Shown here: positions 1 to 8,450 of the stretch, piece by piece
How the letters are laid out: each line of letters opens with the position of its first letter
Numbering within the stretch: position 1 is the first letter of the stretch
Assembly (NCBI RefSeq): GCF_019343495.1
Contig: NZ_CP072549.1
Span: 1,922,001 to 1,986,000 of the forward strand
DNA: 64,000 bases
Reading direction: 5' to 3'
From: Acinetobacter lwoffii
GTDB lineage: Bacteria; Pseudomonadota; Gammaproteobacteria; Pseudomonadales; Moraxellaceae
The notes under the pieces: model-generated
What the model saw: the letters and a program-made list of their open reading frames with translations, nothing else
The model's database searches: none
Told to the model about the DNA's origin: nothing
Made by a program: the position numbers and the translations under genes

Positions 1-2
1 TG

Positions 3-122
3 TCCCGCGAACAAAAGCAGACCATGGCCGATGATATTGTCCTAAATGATGGTCATCTGGATCATCTCTATGCTCATCTCAGACCATTACATCAAAAATA
101 TTTAAACATGGCAGCCAGCTGA
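3..122 (+). CDS. coaE: Dephospho-CoA kinase CoaE, C-terminal fragment
   Basis: The last 39 codons of a plus-strand gene that begins before the window. The visible tail contains an MADDIVLNDG segment and then a leucine- and histidine-rich helix ending NMAAS. This resembles the C-terminus of dephospho-CoA kinase, where an (A)DDVIxNxG motif precedes the final helix. CoaE phosphorylates the 3'-hydroxyl of dephospho-CoA in the last step of coenzyme A synthesis in the cytoplasm. The P-loop and catalytic domain lie outside the window, so the call rests on this short tail and on memory that coaE often follows pilD in Acinetobacter. Confidence 0.65.
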   Translation, partial: SREQKQTMADDIVLNDGHLDHLYAHLRPLHQKYLNMAAS

Positions 123-127
123 AGCAT

Positions 128-161
128 AAAAAAAGCAGTCTGATTAAGACTGCTTTTTTTG
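128..161. terminator. Terminator between coaE and the DMT transporter
   Basis: The arms AGCAGTC and GACTGCT enclose a short loop, with an A-run before and a T-run after, so the hairpin can work in both directions. Its right arm also encodes the last residues (KKQS) and stop codon of the minus-strand transporter gene. Confidence 0.8.
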
Positions 162-1070
162 TTCTGCTAATTTTCGGCTCAGACTGTCCTGATGCTGTAA
201 CCAGCGCCACGGCTGTAAGGCCCCGACTGCCATACCCATCAGGCCACACACCATGGCCAGACTTAAAGTTTCATTTAATAAAGGTACAGCCAGAATTGCC
301 GCAATAAAAGGTGCAAGATTGGTAATACTGCCTGCCTTAAATGCACCAAGACGCTTGATGGCTTCTACATAGCTTAAAGTGGCAATAATCACCACAAATA
401 TGCCGTGAAAAATGGTCTGAAACAGTAAATGCTTGGGTTCAGGCACACTCAAATTTTTCGGTAAAAATAGCAGATAAATCGGCACATATATCACTGCCGA
501 CCAGATCGCGACACCACACATTGCCTGCCATGCAGTTAGCTGATATTTACGCAATAAAACAGTAAAAATCGCCCAAAGTATGGCACTGATAAAAAACAGT
601 CCGTCCCCTGCCCCAAAGGCCACACCAGTTTCCCTATACATCAGCATACTCATGAGACATAGTACTACGATCATAATGATCAGGCTGGCCCAGGTATGTT
701 TATCAAAAGCCTGCCCCATCAGAAAAAAAGCCATAATCGCGGTACAGATTGGAATACAGCCATTCAAGAAAATTGCAGCATGGGCGGTAGGTGCGTAGTG
801 AAAAGCGCTATAGGCAAACAGGCAGTAAATCACCCCACCAATCATCGCTAAAATAAAAGGCTCTTTTTTCAGTAAAAAAGCGGCCTCTTTACGATAGAGC
901 AAGATCGGCATCAGAATCAGGAAGGCCAGAGAAAAACGCAAGGCCACAATATCCCAGGCACTGATCTGCCAAAGTGCATTCAGGCGGGCCGTTAAGGTAA
1001 AACCGCCCCAGATGCACATGGTAACAACTAAAAAAACATAGCCTTGGGTACGGTCTGACAATGCCATCAT
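144..1070 (-). CDS. EamA/RhaT-type DMT family transporter
   Basis: About 308 residues with ten hydrophobic segments arranged as two five-helix halves, the usual architecture of EamA (drug/metabolite transporter) permeases. The first half carries WGGFTLTARLNAL near the N-terminus, and the second half ends in an NETLSLAMVCGLMGMAVGA segment typical of the last EamA helices. It should sit in the inner membrane and export or exchange a small metabolite, but the substrate cannot be predicted. Candidate starts are TTG (1073), ATG (1070) and ATG (1067); an ATG is preferred. The start lies directly after the rlmB stop codon at 1074, so the two genes are probably cotranscribed and translationally coupled. 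Confidence 0.85.
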   Translation of the reverse strand: MMALSDRTQGYVFLVVTMCIWGGFTLTARLNALWQISAWDIVALRFSLAFLILMPILLYRKEAAFLLKKEPFILAMIGGVIYCLFAYSAFHYAPTAHAAIFLNGCIPICTAIMAFFLMGQAFDKHTWASLIIMIVVLCLMSMLMYRETGVAFGAGDGLFFISAILWAIFTVLLRKYQLTAWQAMCGVAIWSAVIYVPIYLLFLPKNLSVPEPKHLLFQTIFHGIFVVIIATLSYVEAIKRLGAFKAGSITNLAPFIAAILAVPLLNETLSLAMVCGLMGMAVGALQPWRWLQHQDSLSRKLAEQKKQS

Positions 1071-1073
1071 CAA

Positions 1074-1823
1074 TTAAAGGTTACGCTGACGGCAGGCTTC
1101 ATACAGTGCCATACCTGTAGCCACACTGACATTCAGACTTTGCAGATTACCTGCCATCGGGATATACACGGTCTGATCACATTGGCTTTGGGTAATTGGA
1201 CGTAGGCCGGTATCTTCCGCACCCATCACCACACAAACCCCGGTACCGGTAAAATCAAAATTCTGAATCGGCAGCGCTTTTTCATCCAGCATGGTACCAA
1301 CCACACGAACATTAAAATCTTCTTTGATTTGACCCAAAGTACGCGCCAGATTGGTCACCTGAATGAATTTGACTTTGTCCGCACCACCTGCAGCCACTTT
1401 ACGTGCTGTCGGAGTTAGGGTAGCTGAACGATCACGTGGCGCAATCACCGCTTCCACACCCATTGCAGCGGCTGTACGGATACAGGCACCGAGATTATGC
1501 GGATCGGTAATATGATCCAGGGCCAATAACAACGCTTGAGGATTTGCGCTCAACAATGATTCAAGATCTTTTTCATTCAGGGTCGGATGAGCACGAACTG
1601 CGGCTACGACCCCCTGATGAAACGGCTGACCGGCCAATTTTTCTAGTTTGTCACGGCTGGCTTGCTGCACACTGATCCCAAACGGTTCAGCCAGTTCCAG
1701 TACACGCTTTAAACGCTGATCATCGCGTCCTTTGAGAGTGAATAATGTCAAGACACGTTCAGGCTCAAGCTCTAACAATGACTCCACTGAATGTACGCCA
1801 TAAAAATATTCAGGTTTTGCCAT
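1074..1823 (-). CDS. rlmB: 23S rRNA (guanosine-2'-O-)-methyltransferase RlmB
   Basis: A 249-residue SPOUT-class enzyme that methylates the 2'-hydroxyl of G2251 in 23S rRNA using SAM. The N-terminal substrate-binding domain (about 1-75) starts MAKPEYFYGVHSVESLL. The trefoil-knot domain shows the three SpoU motifs: NLGACIRTAAAMG (about 111-123), VVMGAEDTGLR (about 199-209) and IPMAGNLQSLNVSVATG (about 221-237). The length is normal for the family. It is the first gene of a two-gene unit with the downstream DMT transporter. A pseudo-intergenic gap of about 130 bp and a terminator separate it from ppnP. Confidence 0.95.
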   Translation of the reverse strand: MAKPEYFYGVHSVESLLELEPERVLTLFTLKGRDDQRLKRVLELAEPFGISVQQASRDKLEKLAGQPFHQGVVAAVRAHPTLNEKDLESLLSANPQALLLALDHITDPHNLGACIRTAAAMGVEAVIAPRDRSATLTPTARKVAAGGADKVKFIQVTNLARTLGQIKEDFNVRVVGTMLDEKALPIQNFDFTGTGVCVVMGAEDTGLRPITQSQCDQTVYIPMAGNLQSLNVSVATGMALYEACRQRNL

Positions 1824-1851
1824 GAACGACCTCTAGATTAGTTGTATATAC

Positions 1852-1888
1852 AAAAGAAAAATCCCGTAAAGCTGACTTCACAGGATTT
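1852..1888 (-). terminator. Terminator downstream of ppnP
   Basis: On the minus strand AAATCC.GT pairs with AC.GGATTT around a 12-nt loop, followed by a T-rich run. It lies about 70 bp past the ppnP stop and isolates ppnP from rlmB. Confidence 0.6.
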
Positions 1889-1959
1889 CTATAGCTGATT
1901 AGTTTAACCGATTCGCACTGAAATTTCTTGCCCGGTTTACACTGATCTTGAATCTGGAC

Positions 1960-2283
1960 TTAACCTTCAAAATGGCAGACATAGTCCAGCACATCGTCGG
2001 TTTCGATTTTAAAACGGCTATTGCCCGGCACATAGAAAGACTGACCGGCACGGAACAGCTCACTTTCTTCGCTATCACCAATCTGAACACGGCATTCACC
2101 AGAAACAATTTCCATGCGCTCAGGAACATGTGTTTCAAAGGTCAAGGCATTTTCTGATGGCAGAATGACACCCAACGTTTTCTTGGTCCCGTCTTCAAAT
2201 TGTACAATGTGACTAATACACAACCCGCCGAAATATACATTAGATTTTTTAAGTACCGATACATGATCAAACTGAGCTGACAT
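1960..2283 (-). CDS. ppnP: Pyrimidine/purine nucleoside phosphorylase PpnP (DUF1255, YaiE-like)
   Basis: A 107-residue single-domain cupin. It contains the family core LKKSNVYFGG ... GVILPSENALTFETHVPERMEIVSGECRVQIG ... GQSFYVPGNSRFKI, which aligns along its length with E. coli YaiE/PpnP. The enzyme splits a range of nucleosides with phosphate to give the free base and ribose-1-phosphate. The ATG at 2283 follows a GGAGAAATCGC ribosome-binding site. The gene is monocistronic with its own terminator. The flanking upstream DNA is AT-rich. Confidence 0.9.
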   Translation of the reverse strand: MSAQFDHVSVLKKSNVYFGGLCISHIVQFEDGTKKTLGVILPSENALTFETHVPERMEIVSGECRVQIGDSEESELFRAGQSFYVPGNSRFKIETDDVLDYVCHFEG

Positions 2284-2724
2284 GCGATTTCTCCAGATAA
2301 AGCATTTTGTAATATTTTGATTGCTGTAGTTTAAATGTGCACCCCCAACTAATCAATCGAAGTTTATCGACGCCGATGAAATATTCTGTATCGTCTAAAC
2401 CTCTGCTATTTTCAGCATGTTTTGGCCTGTATTTTGCTGGTAGATGGGCTTCAATTTCGATTTGTGCATTCTTTTGTGAAACAGGCTCAATTAAGTCATT
2501 AATTTAAAGATTGGGGATGTCAAAAATATGAAAATCAGCAGTGAATTAACATACTTCTGAGTCAGCTTCTTGCGAAAATACAGTGAAATAAGCATATATG
2601 AATCGTTAAAATTTAAGATAGAATGAAATTGATTCGTCCTGATTTATAATAATCACAGCCATGTTGCGACCCCAATCCGACATCAGGCTATTTCAATCAA
2701 ACTTTTCGCAGCCCGGATGCGTTT
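2284..2724. other. Intergenic region ppnP/recN with an open frame remnant
   Basis: About 440 bp between divergent genes, expected to hold both promoters. A TATAAT hexamer lies at 2645-2650 upstream of recN without a convincing -35 box. On the minus strand, positions 2503 to 2267 are open for 78 codons and read like protein (for example EAHLPAKYRPKHAENSR and DDTEYFIGVDKLRLIS). The frame has no early ATG, GTG or TTG and runs into the ppnP start, so if real it is a decayed gene end. No family was recognised. Confidence 0.3.
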
Positions 2725-4386
2725 ATGCTGACACATTTAACTCTGATCAATTTTGCTTTAGCTGAACATCTTGCTATTGATATTGATAAAGGTTTTAACG
2801 TTTTAACCGGTGAAACCGGTGCAGGTAAATCCCTCTTACTGGATGCATTGTCTGCTTGTTTGGGTGAGCGAACCGATACCAATTATGTGCGTTATGGCTC
2901 AGAAAAAGCCGATGTCACTGCCAGTTTTAGCTATCAGGAACACAGTCCTGAAGCCGCTTGGTTAAAAGAACATGAACTGGATGATGAGTCAGGTGAAATT
3001 CATTTACGCCGGGTGATTTTTGCCACTGGCCGCAGCAAGGCCTGGATCAATGGACGTCCGAGCAGCCTGTCTGAACTGAAAGAAATTGGGCGTTTACTAG
3101 TACAGCTCTATAGCCAGCATAGCCAGCAACAATTATTAGAACCGCCTTATCCAAAGCATTGGCTGGATCATTATTATCATTTTTATGCGCCGGCCCAAAC
3201 CGTACGTGATGCGTACAGCACTTGGCAAAAAAATATTCGCCAGCATCAGGCAGCTTTGGATGCACAAGCGACACGCAAGCAGCGTCTGGAAACCCTTGAG
3301 CTGCAACTCGAAGAACTGGAAGAAATTGTTCAGACGGATTATCCTGAAATTGAGCAGGAATTTGATCGGCTCTCGCATCATGAAGCTATTATGCAAGACT
3401 GTGTCTATAGCCTGAATGTGCTGGATGAAGCTGAACAGAATATCACCCAGGAACTGGCATCAATTATGCGTCGGGTTGAGTCACATGCCGGACGCAGTGA
3501 GCAGCTCTCCGGGATTTATACTTCCCTGCTGAATGCACAAAGCGAACTTGAAGATGCCGCAGCGAATTTACGCCAGTTTATGGATCGGCAAAGTTTTGAT
3601 CCGGAACGCATGGAAGTATTGAATTCAACGCTAGAAATCTTCCATCGTCTGGCACGTAAATATCGTACCCAGCCAGAATTACTCAAAGAAGAATATGAAG
3701 CCTGGCAAACCGAATTAGAACAGCTGCATCAACTGGAAGATCCGGAAACACTGGCTGAACAGGTCGCGGTTTCTTATCAGGAGTTTCTGGATAAAGCCCA
3801 ACATCTGGATCAGATTCGCCGTGAAGCCGCAGCACCGTTGGCCAAGCAGCTCACTGAGCAGGTCAAACAACTGGCATTGCCTGAAGCACATTTTGAGTTC
3901 AAGTTTGAGCCTTTGGAGCATCCCTCTAGTGAAGGTCTCAGCTTTATTCAATTGCTGTTTACTGCCAATAAAGGCATTCCGGCACAGCCTTTGGCCCGGG
4001 TTGCATCAGGCGGTGAACTCTCGCGTATTGCGCTAGTGATGCAAGTTATGAATGCGGAAAAAACCGAAGCTGAAGTGCTGGTCTTTGATGAAATTGATGT
4101 CGGGATTAGTGGTGGTACCGCAGAGATTGTCGGGCGTTTACTGGCCGATCTGGCCCAGCATGTACAGATTCTGTGTATTACCCATCAGGCACAAGTGGCA
4201 GCACAATCTGATCAGCATCTACTGGTAAAAAAACAGCAGACTGATCCTGCCAGCAGCACAATCATTGACCTTGAGGAAAATGAAATTATTCAGGAGCTTG
4301 CAAGAATGACAGGCGGTGTAGAGATTAGTGAAACCACCTTGCAACATGCCCGCCAGTTACGTCAGCTGAAATTTCAGCAGGCTTGA
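2725..4386 (+). CDS. recN: DNA repair protein RecN
   Basis: A 553-residue SMC-like ATPase that acts early in recombinational repair of double-strand breaks. The Walker A motif GETGAGKS is at 29-36 after the typical N-terminus MLTHLTLINFALAEHL. A long coiled-coil region occupies roughly 150-370. The C-terminal ABC half has the signature ASGGELSRI, Walker B VLVFDEIDVGISGG and the switch histidine in CITHQAQVAA. The length matches the family (about 550). Acinetobacter lacks a classical LexA, and no LexA-type SOS box was seen upstream. A terminator-like hairpin follows the gene. Confidence 0.95.
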   Translation: MLTHLTLINFALAEHLAIDIDKGFNVLTGETGAGKSLLLDALSACLGERTDTNYVRYGSEKADVTASFSYQEHSPEAAWLKEHELDDESGEIHLRRVIFATGRSKAWINGRPSSLSELKEIGRLLVQLYSQHSQQQLLEPPYPKHWLDHYYHFYAPAQTVRDAYSTWQKNIRQHQAALDAQATRKQRLETLELQLEELEEIVQTDYPEIEQEFDRLSHHEAIMQDCVYSLNVLDEAEQNITQELASIMRRVESHAGRSEQLSGIYTSLLNAQSELEDAAANLRQFMDRQSFDPERMEVLNSTLEIFHRLARKYRTQPELLKEEYEAWQTELEQLHQLEDPETLAEQVAVSYQEFLDKAQHLDQIRREAAAPLAKQLTEQVKQLALPEAHFEFKFEPLEHPSSEGLSFIQLLFTANKGIPAQPLARVASGGELSRIALVMQVMNAEKTEAEVLVFDEIDVGISGGTAEIVGRLLADLAQHVQILCITHQAQVAAQSDQHLLVKKQQTDPASSTIIDLEENEIIQELARMTGGVEISETTLQHARQLRQLKFQQA

Positions 4387-4401
4387 GCTACTTGTAAAGC
4401 G

Positions 4402-4446
4402 ACACATAAAAAATCCCTGCATTTAGGTCAGAGATTTTTTATGTGT
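4402..4446. terminator. Convergent terminator recN / CsgG-like gene
   Basis: Long arms ACACATAAAAAATC.CTG and CAG.GATTTTTTATGTGT pair with a single mismatch around a short loop. The A/T-rich stem ends serve as U-runs in both directions between the convergent genes. Confidence 0.75.
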
Positions 4447-4472
4447 TAAAAATCATTCGAACTAATATTAAC

Positions 4473-5459
4473 TTACCATTTTACAGGTTGATCGCTTGAA
4501 CCTGGCGTCATTTCATAGCCCGGTGATGAATCATAAGATTGACCAGTCTGAGACTGTACAGGCTGTAATTTTAAGCCCTGTAAAATTTCCGGGTTTAAGC
4601 CCTGAGCAATTTTATCCGCCGTACTGTCATTTAAACTATTGGTCAGAATATTCTGTGTCATTAAATTAGACAGAGTTCGATTGAAAGTGCCCGCTGCTAC
4701 CACTTTACTGGTATTGGCTTCAATGACACGCCAGCTTAAACGCACTTGTTCAGCGCCGGCATTCAAACCATACATTTGCTGATGGCTGGCACTAGACAGA
4801 TCATTAATTCGTCCCACCAGTAAATAGTCTGCTCCAACTTTCTGACCGATACGCGCCAGCTCATGCGGTGCACCATCCCAATACAGGAATGCATTTTCAG
4901 ACTGCATTTCATCCAGATAATGACGATCTACCACACTCAACTGTCCGCTTTGAGCCAGATAATTTCCTAAAGTATCGGATAATTCCTGACTAAACTCATA
5001 GGCAGATGTGTCATTGGCCAGTCGGTTATTTTTCTCGGCCATCTGGAATGGCAATACTGCAATCCTGCGCAAATGCTGGTCTTGTACAGTCGATTCAAAC
5101 TTCACCACATGTGCGCGAACTTTGGCACGGTAATTATTTTTTGCACCCGTCACACTCAGCACCTGAAACTTGGTCACTGAACCTGAACCTTGATTTGCCA
5201 CACTAAAAACTGGTGAAACTTTACCGTTATAACTCCAGCCCTGATTATTCACCGATACAGAAACAGTCTCTTCATAATTCATTTGGGAAGAAACTGAAGC
5301 ACCATTTAACGATTGCACAGCAATTAATAAAGCTTCAGAAATCGCCTGGTGTTGAGTTGGACCACTTCCACTGGCTTCTTTAACCACTTCTTTAATGGCT
5401 GCAAAGGCCGGAGCGCTCAACAATCCAGACAACAGGCCTGCAAGTAATATTTTTTTCAT
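4473..5459 (-). CDS. CsgG/LPP20-fold secreted envelope protein
   Basis: A 328-residue protein. The start at 5459 gives a clean signal peptide (MKKILLAGLLSGLLSAPAFA, cleavage after AFA) and follows an AGAAG site; the longer frame to 5522 adds a non-signal tail. The mature N-terminus (EASGSGPTQHQAISEALLIAVQ) resembles LPP20-type domains. The centre, IAVLPFQMAEKNN ... ELSDTLGNYLAQSGQLSVVDR ... ARIGQKVGADYLLVGRINDL, has the CsgG/LpoB fold pattern. There is no lipobox cysteine, so it is probably periplasmic or loosely bound. It is the last gene of a four-gene operon with lpoB-like and ycfL-like genes. Its function is unknown; a role in peptidoglycan or outer-membrane assembly is inferred from the company it keeps. 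Confidence 0.75.
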   Translation of the reverse strand: MKKILLAGLLSGLLSAPAFAAIKEVVKEASGSGPTQHQAISEALLIAVQSLNGASVSSQMNYEETVSVSVNNQGWSYNGKVSPVFSVANQGSGSVTKFQVLSVTGAKNNYRAKVRAHVVKFESTVQDQHLRRIAVLPFQMAEKNNRLANDTSAYEFSQELSDTLGNYLAQSGQLSVVDRHYLDEMQSENAFLYWDGAPHELARIGQKVGADYLLVGRINDLSSASHQQMYGLNAGAEQVRLSWRVIEANTSKVVAAGTFNRTLSNLMTQNILTNSLNDSTADKIAQGLNPEILQGLKLQPVQSQTGQSYDSSPGYEMTPGSSDQPVKW

Positions 5460-5511
5460 ATTATATTCTTCTACAGTCACTGTGCCAAAAGCACAGTGAC
5501 CTTCATTGAAA

Positions 5512-6111
5512 TTACAGACCAAAAGTCGAGCGTTTGCCTGCCTTACGGATTTCTTTCTCGCCAGTCCACTCTACGATACCAGTTTGCAGGTTTTGCAATT
5601 TAAAAGTGAACTTGTAATACACATCACTCTTGCCACCGGCATTCTTCACAATACTCGACAAGTTGCCATTTAGCATAAATTCGGCACCAATATGACCACC
5701 GGCACGTACTGCTGTTGACTGGTTCACCATACCGCTTTGCTTTTGATAAGCTAGCTGCTGTGCCACCGCATTCACCGATTTCATATCAACAAAACGAAAT
5801 TTTCCAGAATTGATTAGTTTGTTCTGAATACTGTCAGTAATCGATTCGGTATCGATATGTTCCTGGGTTTTGTTATGAATCCGATCAAGGACAATGACCG
5901 GACGGCGGTTTTGGGTCATTTGCACCACTGGCGGGAACATCAACATGTCATCCACCATTTTGGCTGCAATCATTTGCAAGTCAGTTGAACCAAAGTCTGT
6001 GGTTAAGGTTTCGACTGCTTGGGCATCACCATAACTTACTGAACCAGTAGAGGCACAGCCACTAAGCAGTGTCGTAGTTGCCAATGCGGCGAAAATCAAT
6101 TTTGCGTTCAT
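5512..6111 (-). CDS. lpoB: LpoB-like outer-membrane lipoprotein (penicillin-binding protein activator)
   Basis: A 199-residue lipoprotein with lipobox LLSGC (cysteine at 19) after a short signal peptide. The body carries the LpoB fold signature: QMIAAKMVDDML, RPVIVLDRIHNKTQEHIDT, ITDSIQNKLINSGKFRFVD, GHIGAEFMLNGNLSSI and a C-terminal LQNLQTGIVEWTGEKEIRK. In E. coli LpoB reaches through the peptidoglycan to activate PBP1b. In E. coli it also lies next to ycfL, as here. Acinetobacter PBP1b activation by this protein is inferred and not shown. The E. coli protein has a longer disordered linker after the lipidated cysteine; here the linker is short. Confidence 0.8.
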   Translation of the reverse strand: MNAKLIFAALATTTLLSGCASTGSVSYGDAQAVETLTTDFGSTDLQMIAAKMVDDMLMFPPVVQMTQNRRPVIVLDRIHNKTQEHIDTESITDSIQNKLINSGKFRFVDMKSVNAVAQQLAYQKQSGMVNQSTAVRAGGHIGAEFMLNGNLSSIVKNAGGKSDVYYKFTFKLQNLQTGIVEWTGEKEIRKAGKRSTFGL

Positions 6112-6123
6112 TTCAAGTCTCTC

Positions 6124-6525
6124 TTATTTTTTCAAATACACAACAACATCAACAGCAGATGGATTTGGCGCCAAGGACTGCACACCTTTGGTTTCACGTC
6201 CGGTTAACTGGATCGGCTTCCAGATGGCACCTTCAGGATTAACTTCCACACCTTGTGCATCCACCCAAACAATCTTGTAGCTAAAATCTTTATTGTTAAA
6301 ACGGCGGTTTTTGATCGCGATTGAAGCACGCTTTAAATCACCAACCAAGCTCATATTCACACGTTCCACAAAGACTTCCGTAGTTAATACCGGATTATTG
6401 GTAATGGTGCGGATACTCATTTCATTATTGGCATTGGTTTGGGTAGATAAGGCATTCGGTGCGGTACAACCCACCATGAACAGCGCCCCTAAACCAAGTA
6501 CAGCAAAGCTAAATTGACGTTTCAT
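6124..6525 (-). CDS. YcfL-like lipoprotein (DUF1425)
   Basis: 133 residues with a signal peptide and lipobox MVGC (cysteine at 20). The mature domain (about 35-133) shows the DUF1425 pattern: NNPVLTTEVFVERVNMSLVGDLKRASIAIKNR ... FSYKIVWVDAQGVEV, and a C-terminal GRETKGVQSLAPNPSAVDVVVYLKK, predicted as a small all-beta fold. E. coli ycfL sits beside lpoB, and the same pairing is kept here with a 12-bp gap to the LpoB-like gene. Its biochemical function is unknown. It is probably anchored to the inner leaflet of the outer membrane. Confidence 0.8.
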   Translation of the reverse strand: MKRQFSFAVLGLGALFMVGCTAPNALSTQTNANNEMSIRTITNNPVLTTEVFVERVNMSLVGDLKRASIAIKNRRFNNKDFSYKIVWVDAQGVEVNPEGAIWKPIQLTGRETKGVQSLAPNPSAVDVVVYLKK

Positions 6526-6544
6526 ATTGTTCCCTTATTTATGA

Positions 6545-7903
6545 TTAATGTGGAATGGTGCTTACACTAGCCGTAATTTTGTCATTAACATGATGGGCAT
6601 AGACAAACACTGTTTGATTGGCTTTCACATCTAGGGTGACCGGAGAGCTAGATACACTCCCGCTAGAAAGTTGTAAATTATGTTTGCCCGGCGTTAAATT
6701 TAAGCGCGCAATCTGGGCATTACTCGGCAAGGTACTCCAGCCACGCAAGTCAGCACGCTCAGTCGCCATATTTAAGACGTTACCGGCAAGTTGACCAAAC
6801 ACACCAAACTGGTTACCAAGTTCTTTTTGTGCGGCATATTTTGCAGTGGCGCGCAGCACCTGACTGCTCACATTCGCCATAATTTTTTCTTTGAGGTCCT
6901 TGACGGCCAAAGCACCAATATCACTAATCACATAACTGTCTTGTAAAGCTTTATTATTGACTTTCACTTTCAGGCTAGTTGGTATCACATAGGTACTTGG
7001 TTCATAGGTCGCAAAAGCAATATTGATTAAACCGCCCGGTGTAGGGACATCAATTTTATTTTCCACCTTTTGCGGTACAATTCCCTGTTCGATAAATACA
7101 ATCACCGGAACACTACCCTTCTTATGCTGTGTGACCAGTTGATCCAGACGTTTCACGTCTTCGGAAATTTGCTTATCTGGTTGTAACTCATAAGCTTTCT
7201 TATAATCAACCAAGGCATCATTGTATTCACCCAAGGTTTCCCATAAATTGGCTGCCATATAAAAAGCGTAGGCATTCTGATAGCTGTTCTTAATCTTGCC
7301 GGCTATGGGGTCCAGACCGACAAAAGCTTCATCCAGCACACTTAGATTCTTCTCTGCTTCCGTGTTTTTAGCTACTTTGTCTTTTTTCTTTTCTAGTTCT
7401 TTTTGGTGCAACAATTCGATTTCACGCTGGAGGCCCTGAGCCACGCGCATTTCTACCGCAGCAGCTTCCAGATCCTTTAAGAAAATATAGTTTTTAGCTT
7501 GGGAAATATGCGCCAGCACCTGCTCATGTGCTGGTACCAGATAAGGCACTACAGAATCATTGCTGACCATGGCAAGAGCCTTAAACCCCATTCGGGACAC
7601 ACTAATTTTGGCCCGATTTTTTTGTTTTTCTAACAGCGTAAAGGCTTGCTTATAATAATCTCGGCTTTCTTCATATTGATGGTTAACTTGTAATAAGCGG
7701 GCTTGTTCAAGTAAATATAAAACTCCATCCTTTGAATCAGCTTTGTCCTTAAACTGAGTAATGAGGTTTTCAGATAAAGCGCTATTCAAATGACTACGGA
7801 AAAAACTACCTTCTTCATTATAACTACTAAATACTGCTGCCTGTGAAGTGACTGACACAGAAAATAGCGCAGAAATTAAAGTCCCTTTTAAAATATGATG
7901 CAT
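6545..7903 (-). CDS. COG3014-family secreted TPR-like protein, operon leader
   Basis: 452 residues from the ATG at 7903, which gives a signal peptide (MHHILKGTLISALF...SQAAVF); the open frame upstream to 8014 adds an arginine- and aromatic-rich stretch unlike a signal sequence. Helical repeats fill the first half, with an NHQYEESRDYYKQAF unit near the N-terminus and a clear TPR unit at LWETLGEYNDALVDYKKAYELQPD around 235-260. A lysine/glutamate-rich coiled coil (ELEKKKDKVAKNTEAEKN) lies between them. The C-terminal half is a beta-rich domain. This is the COG3014 group, known to me only as an uncharacterised family often found with YcfL and LpoB genes. It is the first gene of the operon, 19 bp from the YcfL-like gene. 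Confidence 0.7.
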   Translation of the reverse strand: MHHILKGTLISALFSVSVTSQAAVFSSYNEEGSFFRSHLNSALSENLITQFKDKADSKDGVLYLLEQARLLQVNHQYEESRDYYKQAFTLLEKQKNRAKISVSRMGFKALAMVSNDSVVPYLVPAHEQVLAHISQAKNYIFLKDLEAAAVEMRVAQGLQREIELLHQKELEKKKDKVAKNTEAEKNLSVLDEAFVGLDPIAGKIKNSYQNAYAFYMAANLWETLGEYNDALVDYKKAYELQPDKQISEDVKRLDQLVTQHKKGSVPVIVFIEQGIVPQKVENKIDVPTPGGLINIAFATYEPSTYVIPTSLKVKVNNKALQDSYVISDIGALAVKDLKEKIMANVSSQVLRATAKYAAQKELGNQFGVFGQLAGNVLNMATERADLRGWSTLPSNAQIARLNLTPGKHNLQLSSGSVSSSPVTLDVKANQTVFVYAHHVNDKITASVSTIPH

Positions 7904-8393
7904 AACAACCCCATTAAAAAAATAAATTAAAGATGAAAATTTCTGCATTCTACGAACAAAGCAATATGGTTTCAATATGTATATTTTGTATAATAATTGA
8001 AATATTCTGTACAATATATCGCAAATTTATTACATAAATAAACAAATATTATAGTTTGTTATCTAATATTGACCATTTTTTAATCACTAGAAACTATGTA
8101 TCGAAATATAGTTAGAGCTTAATTAATGAGCTGAGATTGTAATAACTTGCCTTTAGTTTTCAGATAAATTCTATTTAAAAGCAAGAAACTATATATAGTC
8201 TACTTTTAACCATGAATGATCTATTGTTATTATTTATCATTCCACCACAATATATTTAATATTTTTTATTAAAATTTAAGTAAGTTTTTACTCGGTTTAT
8301 CTGGCTGTTTTAGCATAAATAAAAAACGCTTAAAACTACCTCCCATCATTTAAATAAAATCACTGAAGGTCTTTTTAAAAGGAATTTTAAAAC
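7904..8393. other. AT-rich intergenic region, promoter side of the CsgG/LpoB operon
   Basis: About 490 bp of very AT-rich sequence left of the insertion sequence. It must contain the minus-strand promoter for the four-gene envelope operon, but the many A/T hexamers prevent a unique choice. No open frame of note, RNA structure or gene remnant was recognised. The insertion sequence now separates this stretch from the yqgE upstream region. Confidence 0.4.
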
Positions 8394-8396
8394 CGG
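8394..8396. repeat. Target site duplication, left copy (CGG)
   Basis: CGG directly outside the left end of the element and again at 9484-9486 directly outside the right end. IS30-family elements usually duplicate 2-3 bp. Confidence 0.7.
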
Positions 8397-8422
8397 GGCA
8401 GAGTAAAACTTGAAGTGCGACA
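8397..8422 (+). repeat. IS left inverted repeat (IRL)
   Basis: Begins GGCAGAGT and ends in GTGCGACA. The inner eight bases and the outer GGC are identical to the inverted complement of the right end; 20 of 26 positions match. Confidence 0.8.
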
Positions 8423-8450
8423 TAAACCACCTAATTAATTTAAAGGGTTT

